The notes under the pieces were generated by a model. It did no database searches, was not told the DNA's origin, and worked only from the letters and a program-made list of their open reading frames with translations. The translations under genes were made by a program, and so were the position numbers. This document shows, piece after piece, positions 39,371 through 53,500 of a stretch of DNA of 64,000 bases. Positions within the stretch are counted from its first letter, which is position 1; every line of letters starts with the position of its first letter. Location: NCBI GenBank assembly GCA_023079485.1, contig CM041084.1, positions 13,824,609-13,888,608 on the forward strand. Direction: 5' to 3'. The DNA is from Archilochus colubris (taxonomy: Eukaryota > Chordata > Aves > Apodiformes > Trochilidae).

Positions 39371-41196
39371 CCTAATGTACCTTAAAGATCTTCTGCTTAA
39401 TACATTCCTCTGCGTAGACACCAGATAAGCAAGAGTCTTGTCTAATAGTCTAGAATTTCAAACTGCCCTGCAAAAGTTCTTCTACAATTATCCCCTTCTA
39501 GGCAACATCAACAAACCCAGCTCCCACCCCTCCAAACCTCACAGAAGGGGGAAATATTAAGAGGCGAAAGAAGACAAAACTTTCCTGTAGAAAAGTAGAA
39601 AGCAGGGGAAATTAATCTTATTTCAGTGTTGTTGGTTGAAATCTTCAGTTTTGCCCAGTACACTGCCATGTGGAAGAGACAAAGGACATAAATCCTCAAG
39701 CAGTGATTCTGTCTTTTATAGATAGAATGACATAGAGTGTGGAGCAGCTCTTTATAGAGTTTATAATAAGATCAGGTCATCTCCCATAAACATCTTGTGG
39801 TTGTTATGTGAAGTGTTAAGATGTAAGACAGCATTAGAAGGAAAAGAGGCTACAGAAATATTAGGTGGTTCATTTGAATGTCCTCAGGTGACATCCAGCT
39901 AAGAAATTATTTTCCTGAGAGAAAACTGCAGCAGAATAGAAACATCTGAATTGGAAAGAGCTTAGCAGAGAGAACAGAAAAAGAATTGCTTTCTAAACAC
40001 TCCTAAACCTGACTTACACTTACTTATGCCTCCCTATTATATCTAAAATTTTAGTTAAGAATACTATTTTTTAAATTTCTACTCAGTTATTGCATCAAAA
40101 CCTTTATCCAAGCCTGCTCAGTGGTGCACACTGAAGTGATTCATGCAGTCAGACCTTTCTGACTGAATAATTGATGCATTTTGACAGACTGAATGTGCAG
40201 TGGATTACATTTACTTCTCAATATATATATGATGATTAACGTAACTAGGTCTTACGTGTGCTCATCAAAGGGAAAAAATGCCCCAAAGAGAGTATTATTT
40301 GATGGTTCAATGAACTGAACTTTGATATTGCACTTAGACTGTTGATAGCAATAAGATTCTAGTGATGGCTTATAGATCCAACAGTCAAATTAGAAAATTT
40401 CACTGAGTTCAAGAGAAAATATAGTGGAAAGTAGAGTATTTAAAGAAATGCATTGACATGTTTAGATCCAAAATTCTTTTTTTCTAAATTGTGGTCTTAG
40501 CTCCTGAAGGATGTACAGCTATCTCTGAAATGCTCTGCTTTGATCCATTGTGTCTAAATCTGTCCAAGCCAAAGACACAAAAAATAATTCCAGGCTTTAA
40601 AAAGCAGCTTATTCATGCCTGAGTTAGAAAGCCAAACTATCTATATAGGCAAAGGAGAGAACTGGTATCCTCAGGAGAACAGTTCAGAGTATCCAAGTGT
40701 GGTAGCTTTAGGCAGAGTTGTAAATGCTCCTTACCCATACATATTGATTCTGCCCTGAGGTCATTTAGTTACCAAGTTGATATAAACTCATTGAGTCTTA
40801 AGTCAACGAATATATTTCCAGTCAAGAAAGATGTGGAGCTGCTGCAGGTCCTTTTCATATCTGCTATTCCTGTGAAAATAAGTCTTTGGGTAACTAAAAT
40901 GATACTTAGATTTCTATGTTCAGGCATATGAGTTGCTGATGTTCACTGAGTGACTTTTAGCTACTCTTATAGTAGTCTGCAGTAGAACCTGACTCATCTA
41001 CATGAAAGACCAGGATTAAAATTGCTGCACTTTCCTGTCCCTTTCTGTTGGTTAGATTTTTCTCTGCCCTCATTCTTGTGCTTAAGAAAGAAAAGTATTA
41101 CATCTGAACTGTCTGGATGGCTACTGTGTATTCTGAAATACACATAAATGTTACATCATTTCAATATGTCTAAAAATGATAACTGTTTATATGCCA

Positions 41197-41260
41197 AACA
41201 AATACTATCTAAATACTATCTAAAGTATTTTAAACAAATACTATCTAAAGTATTTAATTT
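41197..41260. repeat. Local direct repeats of ACAAATACTATCTAAA
   Basis: CAAATACTATCTAAA occurs at about 41199 and again at about 41235, with a partial copy, AATACTATCTAAAG, between them. The last two copies are followed by GTATTTTAA and GTATTTAAT. It is a small imperfect tandem array in AT-rich sequence. Confidence 0.8.
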
Positions 41261-42610
41261 AGAGGATTTTAATCATCAATTATTTGGACCTTTCATTTGC
41301 CTCTCTCTCTCTTCATTATTTGGAAAGGGAACTTACATTCATAACCACCCTCATAAGCAGGAATGTATGCAAGAAGAAAAGCTGTAAAGATTCAATTAAT
41401 TGAATCTGGCCAGTTTTAAAATGTTTCTGGGCTTGTACTCTTCTGGAGACTCAAAAATCATTAACTAAACATGACCTGTTTCACTAAATTCAAAGCTCAT
41501 TTTTTATTTTAAAGTGGTTTAAATGCATACATATCTGTTATACAACTTTTTTTTATGGCTATTTAAATATCACAGAACCATAGATCCAGTTAACAAACTG
41601 GTAATTAACTGGGTTTTGTTTATTTTTAAAGAAAGATAGTTTCCATGTTGTACTTTAAAAGTTGGCATGCTTCAGTGAAAATAATGCCTTAATTGTTGAT
41701 TAATGTCTATTTGTAGCTTTTGAGTAAAATCTTTTGTGCAGTCTCTGCCTACTCAAACTTCTAAGTCTGCTCGAGAAGAATTTGTCTTTCAAGGGCAGAG
41801 TAGCTATTGCATGAAGTCATCTGCTTCTACATGTTCCATTAAGGTAATTTACTCAAGCAAGATGAGAACCTGTTTTATAAGTATTTTGGGAATTTGTAAG
41901 ATCATAAGAATTTTTGCTTTTTGCAGACAATATGGTATATGATAGATTGGGGGAGACATTGTTCAGAGAATAATTTGAAACAGCATATAAGAATTCTGAT
42001 TATCTCAGCAAATGTAATATTGCTAAAGAAGGTATGGCATAATGTAGATGATCCCTTAAAATGCAATAAGAGATTATTTTAAGATTTGTAATGGATTTTT
42101 TTCTCACTTGATTATTATAATTGGCTCCATAACTAACACATTTTAAATATTTTATGTTGGTAATACAAGCATAACAAAGGAGTTAACATAAGAGGAATGC
42201 AAATAGGCTTTGTTTTACTTCATATGCCATAGTTATTAATGAAAATTGGTTTAATAGATTATTTGCAAAAGGATATACATATTTTCATTACACAGATATA
42301 TTAGATTTACAGTGGAAGCTAAAAAGGCATTTTTGTCTAGTGATAAGGAGGATGAAGCACTGGAAGTAGATTGCCTGTAAAGGTTATAGATTTCTCCAGC
42401 ATCAAAAATCTTTATGGTCAGATGAGGATGGCATAACCAGGTATTGCTGATTCTCATCAGAGCTGAAGGCTTTCAGGTCCTTTCCAGCTCTACTCTTCAG
42501 CCATGGAGAACCATTGGAATTCTTTGAGCGTTTTTGTGTTGGCTCTTATATGGTGTTGTTCAGACTCCCTGGTAGAAACTTACTAACTTGACTTTTGGTT
42601 TGTTTGAGCT

Positions 42611-42630
42611 CTTTTTTTTTTTTTTTTTGT
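42611..42630. repeat. Poly(T) tract
   Basis: About 19 Ts in a row after GAGCTC. A simple homopolymer, with no element recognised next to it. Confidence 0.85.
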
Positions 42631-43599
42631 AAACATATTATTTTTTCCTAGCCATGTAGGCTTAGTTGAGTTTTTCAAAGAAATATTTATATCAGTAAAT
42701 TTATTTTTTTTTTATAATGCTAACATATTTATGTACTAACTACATCTAAGAGAAAATTGAAAGACAAGGAGAGCTGTTAGAGGTGACAGCATTTATTACA
42801 AGAACTTTTGTGCTTAGTAGTTCAAAATGGAAATAAATTATCTTGACCATAACATAAATTCAACATGTTATAGGAAGTTACAACTTCAGAGCTAATGCTC
42901 TAAAAGTTCATAAAGAAGTAACTTTGCCAGAGAGGCAAATGTTTAGTTTTTGCGTTTCTGAACAATAAAAGCTGTAACTACTATGTTTAAATTGCTGTTG
43001 TAATAAATATTTCAAAATAAGTATGCTGCTTTGGGTTCTTTTCGAAACCCCTCATTATTGTTGCAGTGGTCTTCAGGGTGCTTTTAATCAGAAAATTATG
43101 TAAATTGTTAGTCTGGTTGGCAACTAATAGACTTCAAGCTTTGGATGAATTATTCTGTGCTCGTACAAGTAATAGGCATATTAAATCTGAGTATTTCATC
43201 ATCAAATCTCTTAATACAAGCGAAACACCTTGAACAGTGATATTTAGCACTCGTAAAGTGCTTTACTGCTCTGAAGCATTGCACAGACAATTGTTCTTGA
43301 AACCTTGCAGGGGCTGAGTTGTTATCTCTGCCTAAAGAAAAAATATGAACTAGCTGAAGAGGTCTGTAATGCAAATTGCATTGACTGAAAGTATGTATCT
43401 GCAGAAGAGGTCTCTTCATAAACTTATACTCTTCCCTGGACATTTGCCGTTGGTCATTGTTAGAAGATGTAGAGAAAATGGACTTTTCTGTGATCCAGTC
43501 ACACTGTTTTATTTCTTTTCAGGCAGAAAAATTAAGTCAGAACAAATGGGAAGAAAGCATGAATAAGAAGCTTTGTGAACTTAACTGCACACATATTTT

Positions 43600-43830
43600 A
43601 CTGGCTTCTTGAATCCACTTGCAGGAATTTCACAAAGCAAATAGGAATCATCTAATTAGATGTAAACATATACTGAGCAAGTCACCTGAGCTCTGCTTAC
43701 AGAAAATTAAAGTCTAATTAATGCAAAGTGATGTACAATGTGGTTTACTTCATCCTAAAGCAAGTGTCTAAGTAGGCCAATTAAATATGTCCTAACAGTC
43801 CTTATGTTAATTAGTGAATAAGGTGAACAA
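43600..43830. other. Candidate conserved non-coding element with TAATTA cores
   Basis: Several homeodomain-type cores lie within 230 bases: CTAATTAGATG, GTCTAATTAATGC, CCAATTAAATATG and GTTAATTAGTG. A perfect 14-base palindrome, CATCTAATTAGATG, lies at 43649-43662. Intervening sequence such as GCAAGTCACCTGAGCTCTGC is of higher complexity than the surroundings. The clustering is directly visible; an enhancer role is inference. Confidence 0.28.
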
Positions 43831-44482
43831 CAGAGATATAGATGTCTTTGTTTTACTAGGTGAATCCCTCTCTCTGGCTTCAGACACTCATGAAGTTGCC
43901 ATATAAATCTGTGACAATACAGCATTTACTAACAGTAGTGAAGAACAGTGCCTCAAAGCTTCATTAAGTTACCATACAGTTAGCCAGATTTTATTCTGGG
44001 GGGTGGTTAGATGGATGCTTTTTGTTTTGTTTTACTATTTCCACCACTAATGAAGACAGATGGTAGAAGATGAGGATGGGCTTTGGGAGTGGCTCTGAGG
44101 ACTGACACTTCCAGCAGCTGTAGTCTACGTTACTACCACTTGAAGGCTGTCTGCTATTTTTTAGCACCTCACCCTCTACTTAGCGTAGCACAGTTTAGGC
44201 TGTGGAGGGGAATGGGAATTACACAACTCATATACTAAATTTGTCTGGCCAAGGATTGTTTTCTACAGTTTTCTAACTGCTCTGTATTAAACTTCTCTAG
44301 TCTCATTTTCAGCTGCACGCACCCCTTGATTACGGACCATCCTGCATCATGGAAATGCTTTGTAATCAAACATGTGAAAAGTAGGAAAGTAGGACATTCA
44401 AAAATGTAATCCACATTTGAATCTTTTTTTCCCTAACCTGGCTGCCAGGAAGTTGCAGGGAGGCTGTGCTGGGCGCCGGGTG

Positions 44483-44501
44483 CTGTGCCCTGTGGGCACA
44501 G
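44483..44501. other. Short hairpin, 8-bp perfect stem and 3-base loop
   Basis: CTGTGCCC, TGT, GGGCACAG forms a perfect eight-pair stem. It sits in a local GC-rich patch (about 44440-44545) with CCGGG and GCCGCC words inside AT-rich intron. It could be a fragment of an unrecognised element. No microRNA-length arm pairing was seen beyond the eight pairs. Confidence 0.6.
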
Positions 44502-47500
44502 GGAGCTTTCAGCCGCCTGTGCTGCCGTTCCTGCTGCCAGATTGCATGGAGATATGAAGCCTTATGGCACACACTCATTTTCTAGGAGAACATAAGTGGT
44601 TTGTGCTGGTTTAGATTAAATTACATTCCATCAGTGCTCTACATTTTATTATCACCAGAAGAAACATTAAATTCACCTGCCATTTAATCTCTCCTTTTCC
44701 TTCTCTTCTATTCAAGAATGAGAACAAATGTTGAATGAAACTATTTTAAACCCAGATATTTGAGACATTTTAAACTTAATCTTTCTTGTCCTACTGTGTG
44801 TGAAGTTGTGAGCTTTGTCAATTATCAACACCTTAGTTTTTGCTGGACTTTATTCAGCACTCTTCTGTTTCATTATAGAAAAGTAAATTACAATTGTGGG
44901 TTTAGCAAATATTTTCTCTCCTTTCATGCAGTCTTTCTGAGAAATGGAAGTGTTACTTTTTTGAGTAATCAGATTTTCATTCAGCAACCTGAAATTTATC
45001 TTTAGAACACAGTTACAAGAAGCATCTACTTATGGAACTCCACAATGTCTCTTCAGTAAAATACAGCCTATAATCTAATTACTTACTCTTAATATCTATT
45101 AGATTTGCAATGTATTTATTTACTTATTTTTTTGTTTTGTTTTCCATGAGCTTTGTGAATCTACCCACTTCCTTTTTGTTATGATGAATTTCCTTTGTAG
45201 TTGATTATAGTGATTTTCTGGTTTGACATCCCTCAGGCTCTGCCTACTAAATCAATATCATCTTTCAATGAATGTTGTTCTTGTGATAACCTTTTTTCAT
45301 CCATTTAAAGAATATTTTATAATAAACCAAAGTCAAGATTTTTTATGGTATGTCATTTCATGTGTTCTTTTTATTCCTGTTTCTCAGTCAAATCTAAATC
45401 AATTGTTGTCTAAAGGTTTCTCATTTTCTACTCTTATAAATGCTACAGTCTAATTTTTTGTTTCCCAGGCTGGCATTTATCTTTGTTGTGTAGCTGTCCA
45501 CATTTTGAAGTATACAAATACCATAGACCTCTGGCGTTCCTTCATTAAATGTACTTGAGGTGTTGGCCAGATTACGGAACTCATCAGTTCCCTCTTAAGA
45601 CACTAAGTGTATCTCAAGTTCTGTGGAAGAGGGGAAAAAAAATTCTTTTGTTTGCTTGCTCATCTGGGAAAAGACAATCTGTTGCCAAAGCCAGTTATCA
45701 TGAGCTTTGATTAGAAATCAGCAAAGACAGCTGCTGAAAAACATAGTGAGAAAAATTGTATCTAGTTAGAGAAGAATTGCTTTGACTTTGGAAGAGCAGA
45801 GGGACATTGCTGAGGGAATATGAATATTCTTTACTTTTAATATGTAGATAGGTATGGATGTTGATACTCCAGCTTGCAGCAGTTGTTGTTGTTATCACAA
45901 AGTCACTGTCTCTCTCAAGACTTCTTTATGACCTGAGGGTTCTTTTCTTTAAATTTAATTTATTTGTGTTGCATCCATATGTGTAGGCTTTTAGTGTATC
46001 AAATTTTTTAAAATGTGCCCATAAATGCATTTTGCTTTGGATGAGTGATGGCCAGTTTGTTTCTGTAAAGTCTTTCCAACAGAAGGAAGAGGCGGTGCTC
46101 TGCTCTTTCAGACGTGCAGTTGGTTGCTACACTTTGAGTGTTTTTGCCATTATTATTCTATGAGGCTTCTTGACTGCAGCAGTTTCGGGGGTTCCCTTGG
46201 GTTAGTGGTTTTTCCATCTTGCTGAAGGATTTGGTATACAAATTCATTAGGAAACTGGACCTGAGGACATCACCACTTACATTAACAACTTTGTACAGAA
46301 GCCATGCTGTGCTTTTCTGGCTTTAATGTAAAGATAATATAAGGATCTTCAAAGCTGGCAGTCAGACCTGGCTTCTTTCAGTCCTACTTCCATGATATTT
46401 GTTTTTATTTTGTTACGTTAATAATTGGCTACTAAGTAAAATACAAGGTGGTACTGTTTCAAATACTGTTGTTTTGTCTTATATTAAGGCTTTTATAGGC
46501 TTTTTATAGGATTTTTGTTCTCTGTCATTACTGTAATTGACAAAATAGCCATTCCATAAAGCTTGCTTCAATATTTTAATTTTGAGAACATTTTCTAATT
46601 TGGTTGCTGAAATTTGATTTGCCATCCATTTTCTGTAATCAAGAGAGACTTCTTTTCAATGACATAAACTGGTATTTAGGGTTTCTAGCACTGGATTAAT
46701 CCATATTGATTTGGGTGTCTAAGAGGAAGTCTCAGCATTGGAAAACGTTGACTATATGGTAATCAGATATCACTAGACCAAGCGTAGTAGACTTGGATAT
46801 ATGTTTATTCTAGGAAGAAACATTAGATGTTTTGGACATTTGTGAAAGCAGATGACCTGAAAAAGGAAAATGAAGATGTCATGTGAAGAAATACTTTAGT
46901 AATTAATCACAGATCTCCTTCCAGAATTACATGTACCTGATGCATTTTGACAGCACTGAAATGAAAATATGAGGATCAGCTTTGACAGAATGACTAGAAG
47001 AAAGCTGTGAGAAGTATAAAGAGATTATTGATAATCCAGACCAAATAGGGCAGCCCAAGCAATTTCAATGACCCCGTTAAGAGAATATATAAAGGAAGGT
47101 CATGGACTTGGGGCTCCTGAATCTGGGTTCCTCAGGCCTAGCAGATGCTTTTACTTCTTTAACTGTCTTTTGCTTAGGAGTGGCAGTGTCCATGTTGTAG
47201 CTGCACAAAAACAATGCTAAGTGGATGTAACTGACATGTTTTTCTTTTATTGCAATTGCTCAATATCTTTTACTCTTCTGTTTGAAGCAATGTTGTTTAG
47301 AGCAGAGCAGCAGTACTTAAATTCCATTTTTTAATTTGAAAGCAGTTGGGTTGAGTTGCCTGGCATGAATTCTGTGGTCAGTCTCAACATTAGCAATAGT
47401 TTAATTTACAAAAATAGATACATTTCTTTTTTTATCTCCAGTGACTGAAAAAATTAAGCACATTCCTTACATGCAGTAACAGAAAAAAATTTCCTTTAGA

Positions 47501-50500
47501 GAGTGTTTAAGTAAACCTTAGTCTCTGTGATGTTACCCTTAAATTCTGTAATTGGGAGGTTATGATCCACTTTAAAAAGAAACTTTTTTTTCAAAAATTG
47601 TAATAATTTCTTATAAGCTTGTATTTATATTCCAGTTAATTTGCTCTCTGCATTGCAATGTATTTGGCAAGAGCAAGCATAAAATACATCTATTGTAATC
47701 TATTGTATCGTAGTGAACAGAATGGTATGTGGGATCTGGCAACACAGCCATGAGTGCAATGTTGAAGTATTTTGAAGGTGAGAAATAGTTTATCAGCTGC
47801 AACTGTGAGTTGGGAGGGTGGTCCCTTACTTTGTTAAAAAAAAAATCAAGAGTGTTTGGAGAGGAAAAGGTGCTGAAAAGTGGATCAGTATGTGTACCAT
47901 CTTGGGCCCCTACATCCTGTTACTTGAACTTCCCCTTGAGAGCTAAATTTGACTTTTTTTAAATGTCTTTGCCTAGAATATACTTGTTTGATCTTTGATT
48001 TTACATGCACATTGGAGAAGCACTGTGTAGGTCAGGCCCCACTGGTGTGGGTGTAGCTGTGGAGCAAGTAACTAATCTTGACCCCTTGCTGCCTATAGTT
48101 ACAGTACAGATGCTGCCAATAGATGAGACAAACAGAGGCAAGAGTAGACCCTGAATAAGAGAGATGGAAATATATCAGATAGTTATAATTTTAGCAAAGT
48201 TCACTTACCAAAAGATTATAATTGCATATTTGGTACTGAAGTATAGAGATTATATGTAAATAGGGATTATATGTATTTTGGAATTGTGGGTGTGATTATA
48301 TAATGCATTTTATTCTTCACAAGGACATATTAGACATTAGATAATTATACAGCTGTAATACCAAGGGTGACATTCAAATTAGTGCTTTGAGATTTATACC
48401 TTTTTTTAAAAAAGACCTTTAACAGGAAAACCTCTGGGTATGCCCTGTGTTTACTGAGTTGTTAGGCATCAAGATGTTATTGCTCCCTTCCCGAGTCTGT
48501 TAATTTTAAAAACTTAACCCTTTAAAATATTCTGTTCAGCTTATTACTGTAACAAGCTGTGACACTTAAACAAAGATAACATTCTCCTATGAACAATGGA
48601 TCACAAAAAAATGCTTTCTTTCATCCTCGCTTCTGACCATCTGTTTAAAAAAGTCACAGGAAGCTGGTCTGTAATCTGTGGGTAAGAGTTTAAATTCACA
48701 TGCATTTTTTGTGACACGTACGTATTGAGTTCTGTAATAGTTTGTATTGGCTTTAAAGGTTGGGTGATTTGCCCTTGACATCTGTCAGGTATACTCAATC
48801 CTCACAAAAAAAACAAAAAACAAACTTCTTTCTGTTTGAAACTAATATATGTGTGTACGATTTCCTTTCCCTTGAAACTGCCTTACCCTGGTGTACTCTG
48901 TATTTTAACTTCTGTTCTTTTTTTAAAAAAAACATTCACATGTAATTTAGTGTTATTTTCCCATGTGATAAAACTTACATATTTTGTGTTGAGCATATTC
49001 TTTTCCTTTTGAATAATTCTGGTCTGAGAAACAGTATTTTCACACGGGCTCCTCAATGCCTTCAGCAGGTAGTCTTCAAATCCAGAGTGATGCTTTAGAT
49101 GGTAGCTTCTAGATGGAGGTTGATCAGAAAAATTTCTCATGAAATCCTGAAGCATGAAGCATAGAGGAGAGAAAATTGTTGTACAAAACTAGGCTGCAAT
49201 ACCTATGTAAAAAAATGTGAGAGGCTTGTGTTCATTTCTGTGACAGATGAATGTTGTCTTTGCTGCATTGTTCTCTATAGCATCATCACCAGGGTAACTT
49301 TAACCAGCCTAACATTAAATGCTCAAATAATGAAATATCACATCCTAGAAAATGCTTTCCCCACTAAACTGCAGGTAAAACCATTTAATTTTTTTTCTTA
49401 AAGTAACTTAATCTAGTTTATTTTATAAGCCATTCTAACTACCTGTAAAGCTGCCCTGAGCCTAGTAATATTATCTGGGGGTTCAGTAGACCTGTACGTT
49501 TGTACAGTTCAGCCTTTAAATATTTGAAGACTATAGTTTTCAACTTACTTTATAGAGACAGAGGGAGAGAGAAGGATGTCCCTAAACACTGTGGGCATAC
49601 TCCAGGCAGTCTGAAGACAGCATATTCACCCTTGGAGTATGTTCATTTAAAATATCTATTTCTTAACTGTTTCTTTAGCCACTTCCATTTTAAGAATACT
49701 TAGTTCCTGATTTGGGTGTTAATGTAAATTTTATTAATCACTACGGTGATCCAGAAATGATCAGGTAGTTGTTGTGTTGTTTATATACAGTTATACATAA
49801 AATAACTCCGCTACATCTTAGGATAAATCTAAGAAATTTCAAGTAGCAAATGCATTGAAAGAACAAAACTGATTTAGTGCTGCTGTGATTTATATATCAC
49901 CAGTGGGAGATGGCATGTTTAATAGCATATAGAAGCATAAGGCTGCTATTGTCAGTGGTAGTATGTGAAGTGTATATTTCCTTTTTGAATTTGCGATCCA
50001 TAGCTATAAAACAAATAAATATAGCAGTCACATTTACAACACAGTTACTGTGTTATATATTTGCTGCAAAAGGTATGTTTTAAAATAATTCTCAGAAGGC
50101 TACAACAGTTTGACATTAGGGTTAGCTGCCTAATAGTTCCTTCAGAGTAAGAATGTGTAGCTTTTGCTATTTACTAAACTGAATAGATAAGTTTTCTAGA
50201 TCTGTTGCTAATGCTATGAATTGTATTAGGAATTAGATTTTCAAAGTATGCATGTGATTGTATTTGAAAATACTCCATCCTTTTTTTATATCAATTATCT
50301 CAGGAATTCCATGGTTAACTACAGTTTGCCAGTTATAAAGTAGGAACACTTATTTATTGGTCAAGTACTATTTTTATGTTTGAACAAAACACCTATTGTT
50401 TTGCTTTGCTTATTAACAAGCACTACTGTTTTCAGCTAAGGTTACATTTAATAATTAGGTTTTCTAGGGCCAAGAAGTCAACTATATCTTTAATGAGTTC

Positions 50501-53500
50501 AGTGACATCACTAGGGCTGCTTATGCTCCTTGGCAATAGTCTGCTTTGTGTGAGCAGATCACATTAGCTTTAAGAGGAGGAGCACAGATGCCAAGGTCAG
50601 GGCATTGGTAAGTAAGAGACCTTTGAGTAAAATAAAGACCTAAAGATAAAACTATCTGAGGCAAGGGAACAATGAACTGCTGTTGAGCAATATGGCAGCA
50701 GCTCTCTTAAGAAGTGATTTTTTATTTTTTTTTCCATGTTTAACTGTATGGAACCTCTCTCTGTGGAAGTTGGGTGAGGAGAAAGGAGGAATGGGCTAGG
50801 AATAGTAAACAGAGAAAAATACACTGATTTCATGGCAGTAGTGTCCTTTCTACCATTTCTTAGATTTGAGCATTCTAAATATGGTGGCACCTCTGTTTTA
50901 TAATGTGATTCTCATAATCAATTGGAAATTTGCAGGAGGAGAATTGAGGGTTAATTTTATATTTTTTTTTAATACCTGGTTGAGAAGGCTGACTTTTGGT
51001 TGATCTGTGATTTGACATTGTCACACACAAGTACAATATACAAAGACTATTGCTTTTTCTCTGCTTGAAAGGTAAAATTGGCAGTATCTCACCCATTCTA
51101 ACTTCAAAATATTCCTTTAAATTTTGTTCAGAGATACACAAGACCTGCTTGTTGTCTTTATTCAGAGAGAAGATAAGAATTAGGACAGAATTACCACAAA
51201 GGGAATGGAAAGAAATGCAGAGAAACAAGTTGCTCATTGAAGAGAGTGAGAGCCAGTAATGGATGTTACAGCAGGTAGAGAAGATGGGAGAAAATGCTGA
51301 CGGAAAATAGTTTGAACTAGAAAAAGACTTCAACCCAAAACCATAGGGAGAAAGCAGTGGAATAATAAGCAGACATTTGTATGAGATTTAAAAATTGCAC
51401 ATCCCATCAGGCTGAGTAACATTTATCCATGTGTTGCATACTGTTGGAAATGTTAATTTTTTTCACGCCACTTGCCAGCTTGCTCCCCTAGATTCAAAAT
51501 GCAGCCTCTACTGGTTGTGTTAGAACTAGCTGAGGAATAAATGTGCCCAATTACTGAAATATGTCAGACAAAAAAGATTCCATGCGTAGAGTGAGTGGAA
51601 GGGGAAGATTGCTTTTCTCTCAAGCGGGTTGGCAACGATGAATGCATAAAGTTAACTTATGTTATCTTCATGCATGTGTTCCAAATGATTTGAAAACTTA
51701 AAACATCATATAACATTTTTTATGTCATGCCTTTTATCTCATTGCTAGTGCATGATGCCTTTACTGCTGGGATGTAGAGCTATGGAAGCACTTAAACCCA
51801 CAGCAAGGCTTAGCATCTTGAAAGGTCCTTAATGACTAATACCTAAAAAACAAGGTACTAAAACTGGGGAGGATGCTTTGTGTTTAATTTAGTATTCCTT
51901 GGGTGCCCTGAGCTCTGCTTCTGTGCGTGACCAAACCAGAGCTAATCCAAGTAGCTTGACATTTCTCTGCCTACTCCCATCTGTGTGTGCAGAGCACAGG
52001 GAGGATGTACTGACTCAGCTGGAGGCCTCACACAGTGTGTCACAGTGACTGCTGAAACAAAGAGGAGCCAAACTCATCATCCAGTACTAGAGTGGATAGG
52101 GCAGCTTTTAGCATATGAAAGCCAGGGATTGCTTCTCACCTTTTTGTGCTACATTTCTCCCTTTGTCACAGCTGCGCCACTGCAGAGCAAAAAATTCCCT
52201 GGGCCAGAGGAAGAGACTATGAATCTTTCCCTGAAGATTATGGCATCTTGCTAGATGTCTCCTTGCTGTTTAGACCCTTGCCTTTCTTTATTCTGTCCAG
52301 TTACTCTTTGAATGCATAACGTATAAACAGATCTCCAAATCATTAAACTGTATCTTTTTGTTACTTGAGTCCCAATTCTACACAGCAACCTGGTGGCAGA
52401 GCTGAAATGATTTCTTCTGTCATGTAATGCTATACTGACTTTTTCATATACTGTTGACTTGTATATTTAGAGAAACAGCTGCTTTCTAGGGAATGGGTTG
52501 GACAGCCGAGGAGGAAAATGTTTTCGTCTAAGCAGGTTTATAGGATCTACTTTGCTGTGATTGATTGTGAGAGTCTAAGTGTCTGAACACCAAAACAAAG
52601 GCAGGAAGAAGCAAGTAGAGGAAAAGGAAGACAGACTGAGATCTGGGAAAACAAATTGTTCAATAAATACAAGACATAAGAGCTCTTTAATTCCGTAGGC
52701 AGCTTGCTCAGGTTTCCATGAGAAAATCTTGCCACATCACTCTCCAGTAGGAAATGGCAATACAGACTTTAATGCTGCAGGGAAAAGGGAGTGTGCTAGA
52801 TCGAGTACAGCACACATGCAGACAGGTTGCTGTCTTCTGGCTCAGAGATTTGATCATCCCAGCCACTGTGTTTAACCACTGCTCCAGGGTTAGTCCCCTC
52901 TGTCCATCACAGAAGCTTGTACCTTTCCATGAGAACTTTGCCGTCAGTGGTTTCCACTCCTACTGAGATGATGCTTTTCTTCTGTATGAAACATAAAGTG
53001 CATCTGGTACCTTAAATCTTAAACAGAGGAAAATGAACATCTTTGAGAACTTCAGCTCCTGAAAAAGTGTCTCTTCATTAGTGTTATTGACCCAAATATG
53101 GTGTCTCAGGTAGTCACTTCAGTCATTCTCCATGCTCTTTCCTGAAGCTTGCTGTGCATGAAGGTTTTCCAGCCATCCAGAGCTCTCTATGCTCTGTCAC
53201 GGATCTTGTCCTTTAGAAGAGCAATGTGTCCGTTGCATGCCATGGGATTAGGAAGGAGCTCTTTCTGTGCTTTTGGCTCTTACTAAAGTATCCTGAATAC
53301 TCAGTTTAGAACTGTAACAACTGGTTTACAGGTCACCTTGTTGCTGTTGTATTCAGATAATATGTCTATGGGATAAATGAGGAACTGGCCCAGCAGACAG
53401 CTCTGCTATTTAGTGAGCATTAGATGCTGCTCTGTAACTTTGTATATCCCTAATGAATGTGTCATCAGACTTTGATATGTTATCAGATGTTAAATAATGT

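Noticed and set aside
43150..43443. 97-codon minus-strand frame with several Cys and His
   Set aside because: Cys/His spacing fits no zinc-finger pattern, and there is no start or splice context.
50875..51333. 152-codon open frame on the minus strand
   Set aside because: Ser, Phe, Leu and Lys-rich composition typical of translated AT-rich intron, with no recognisable domain.
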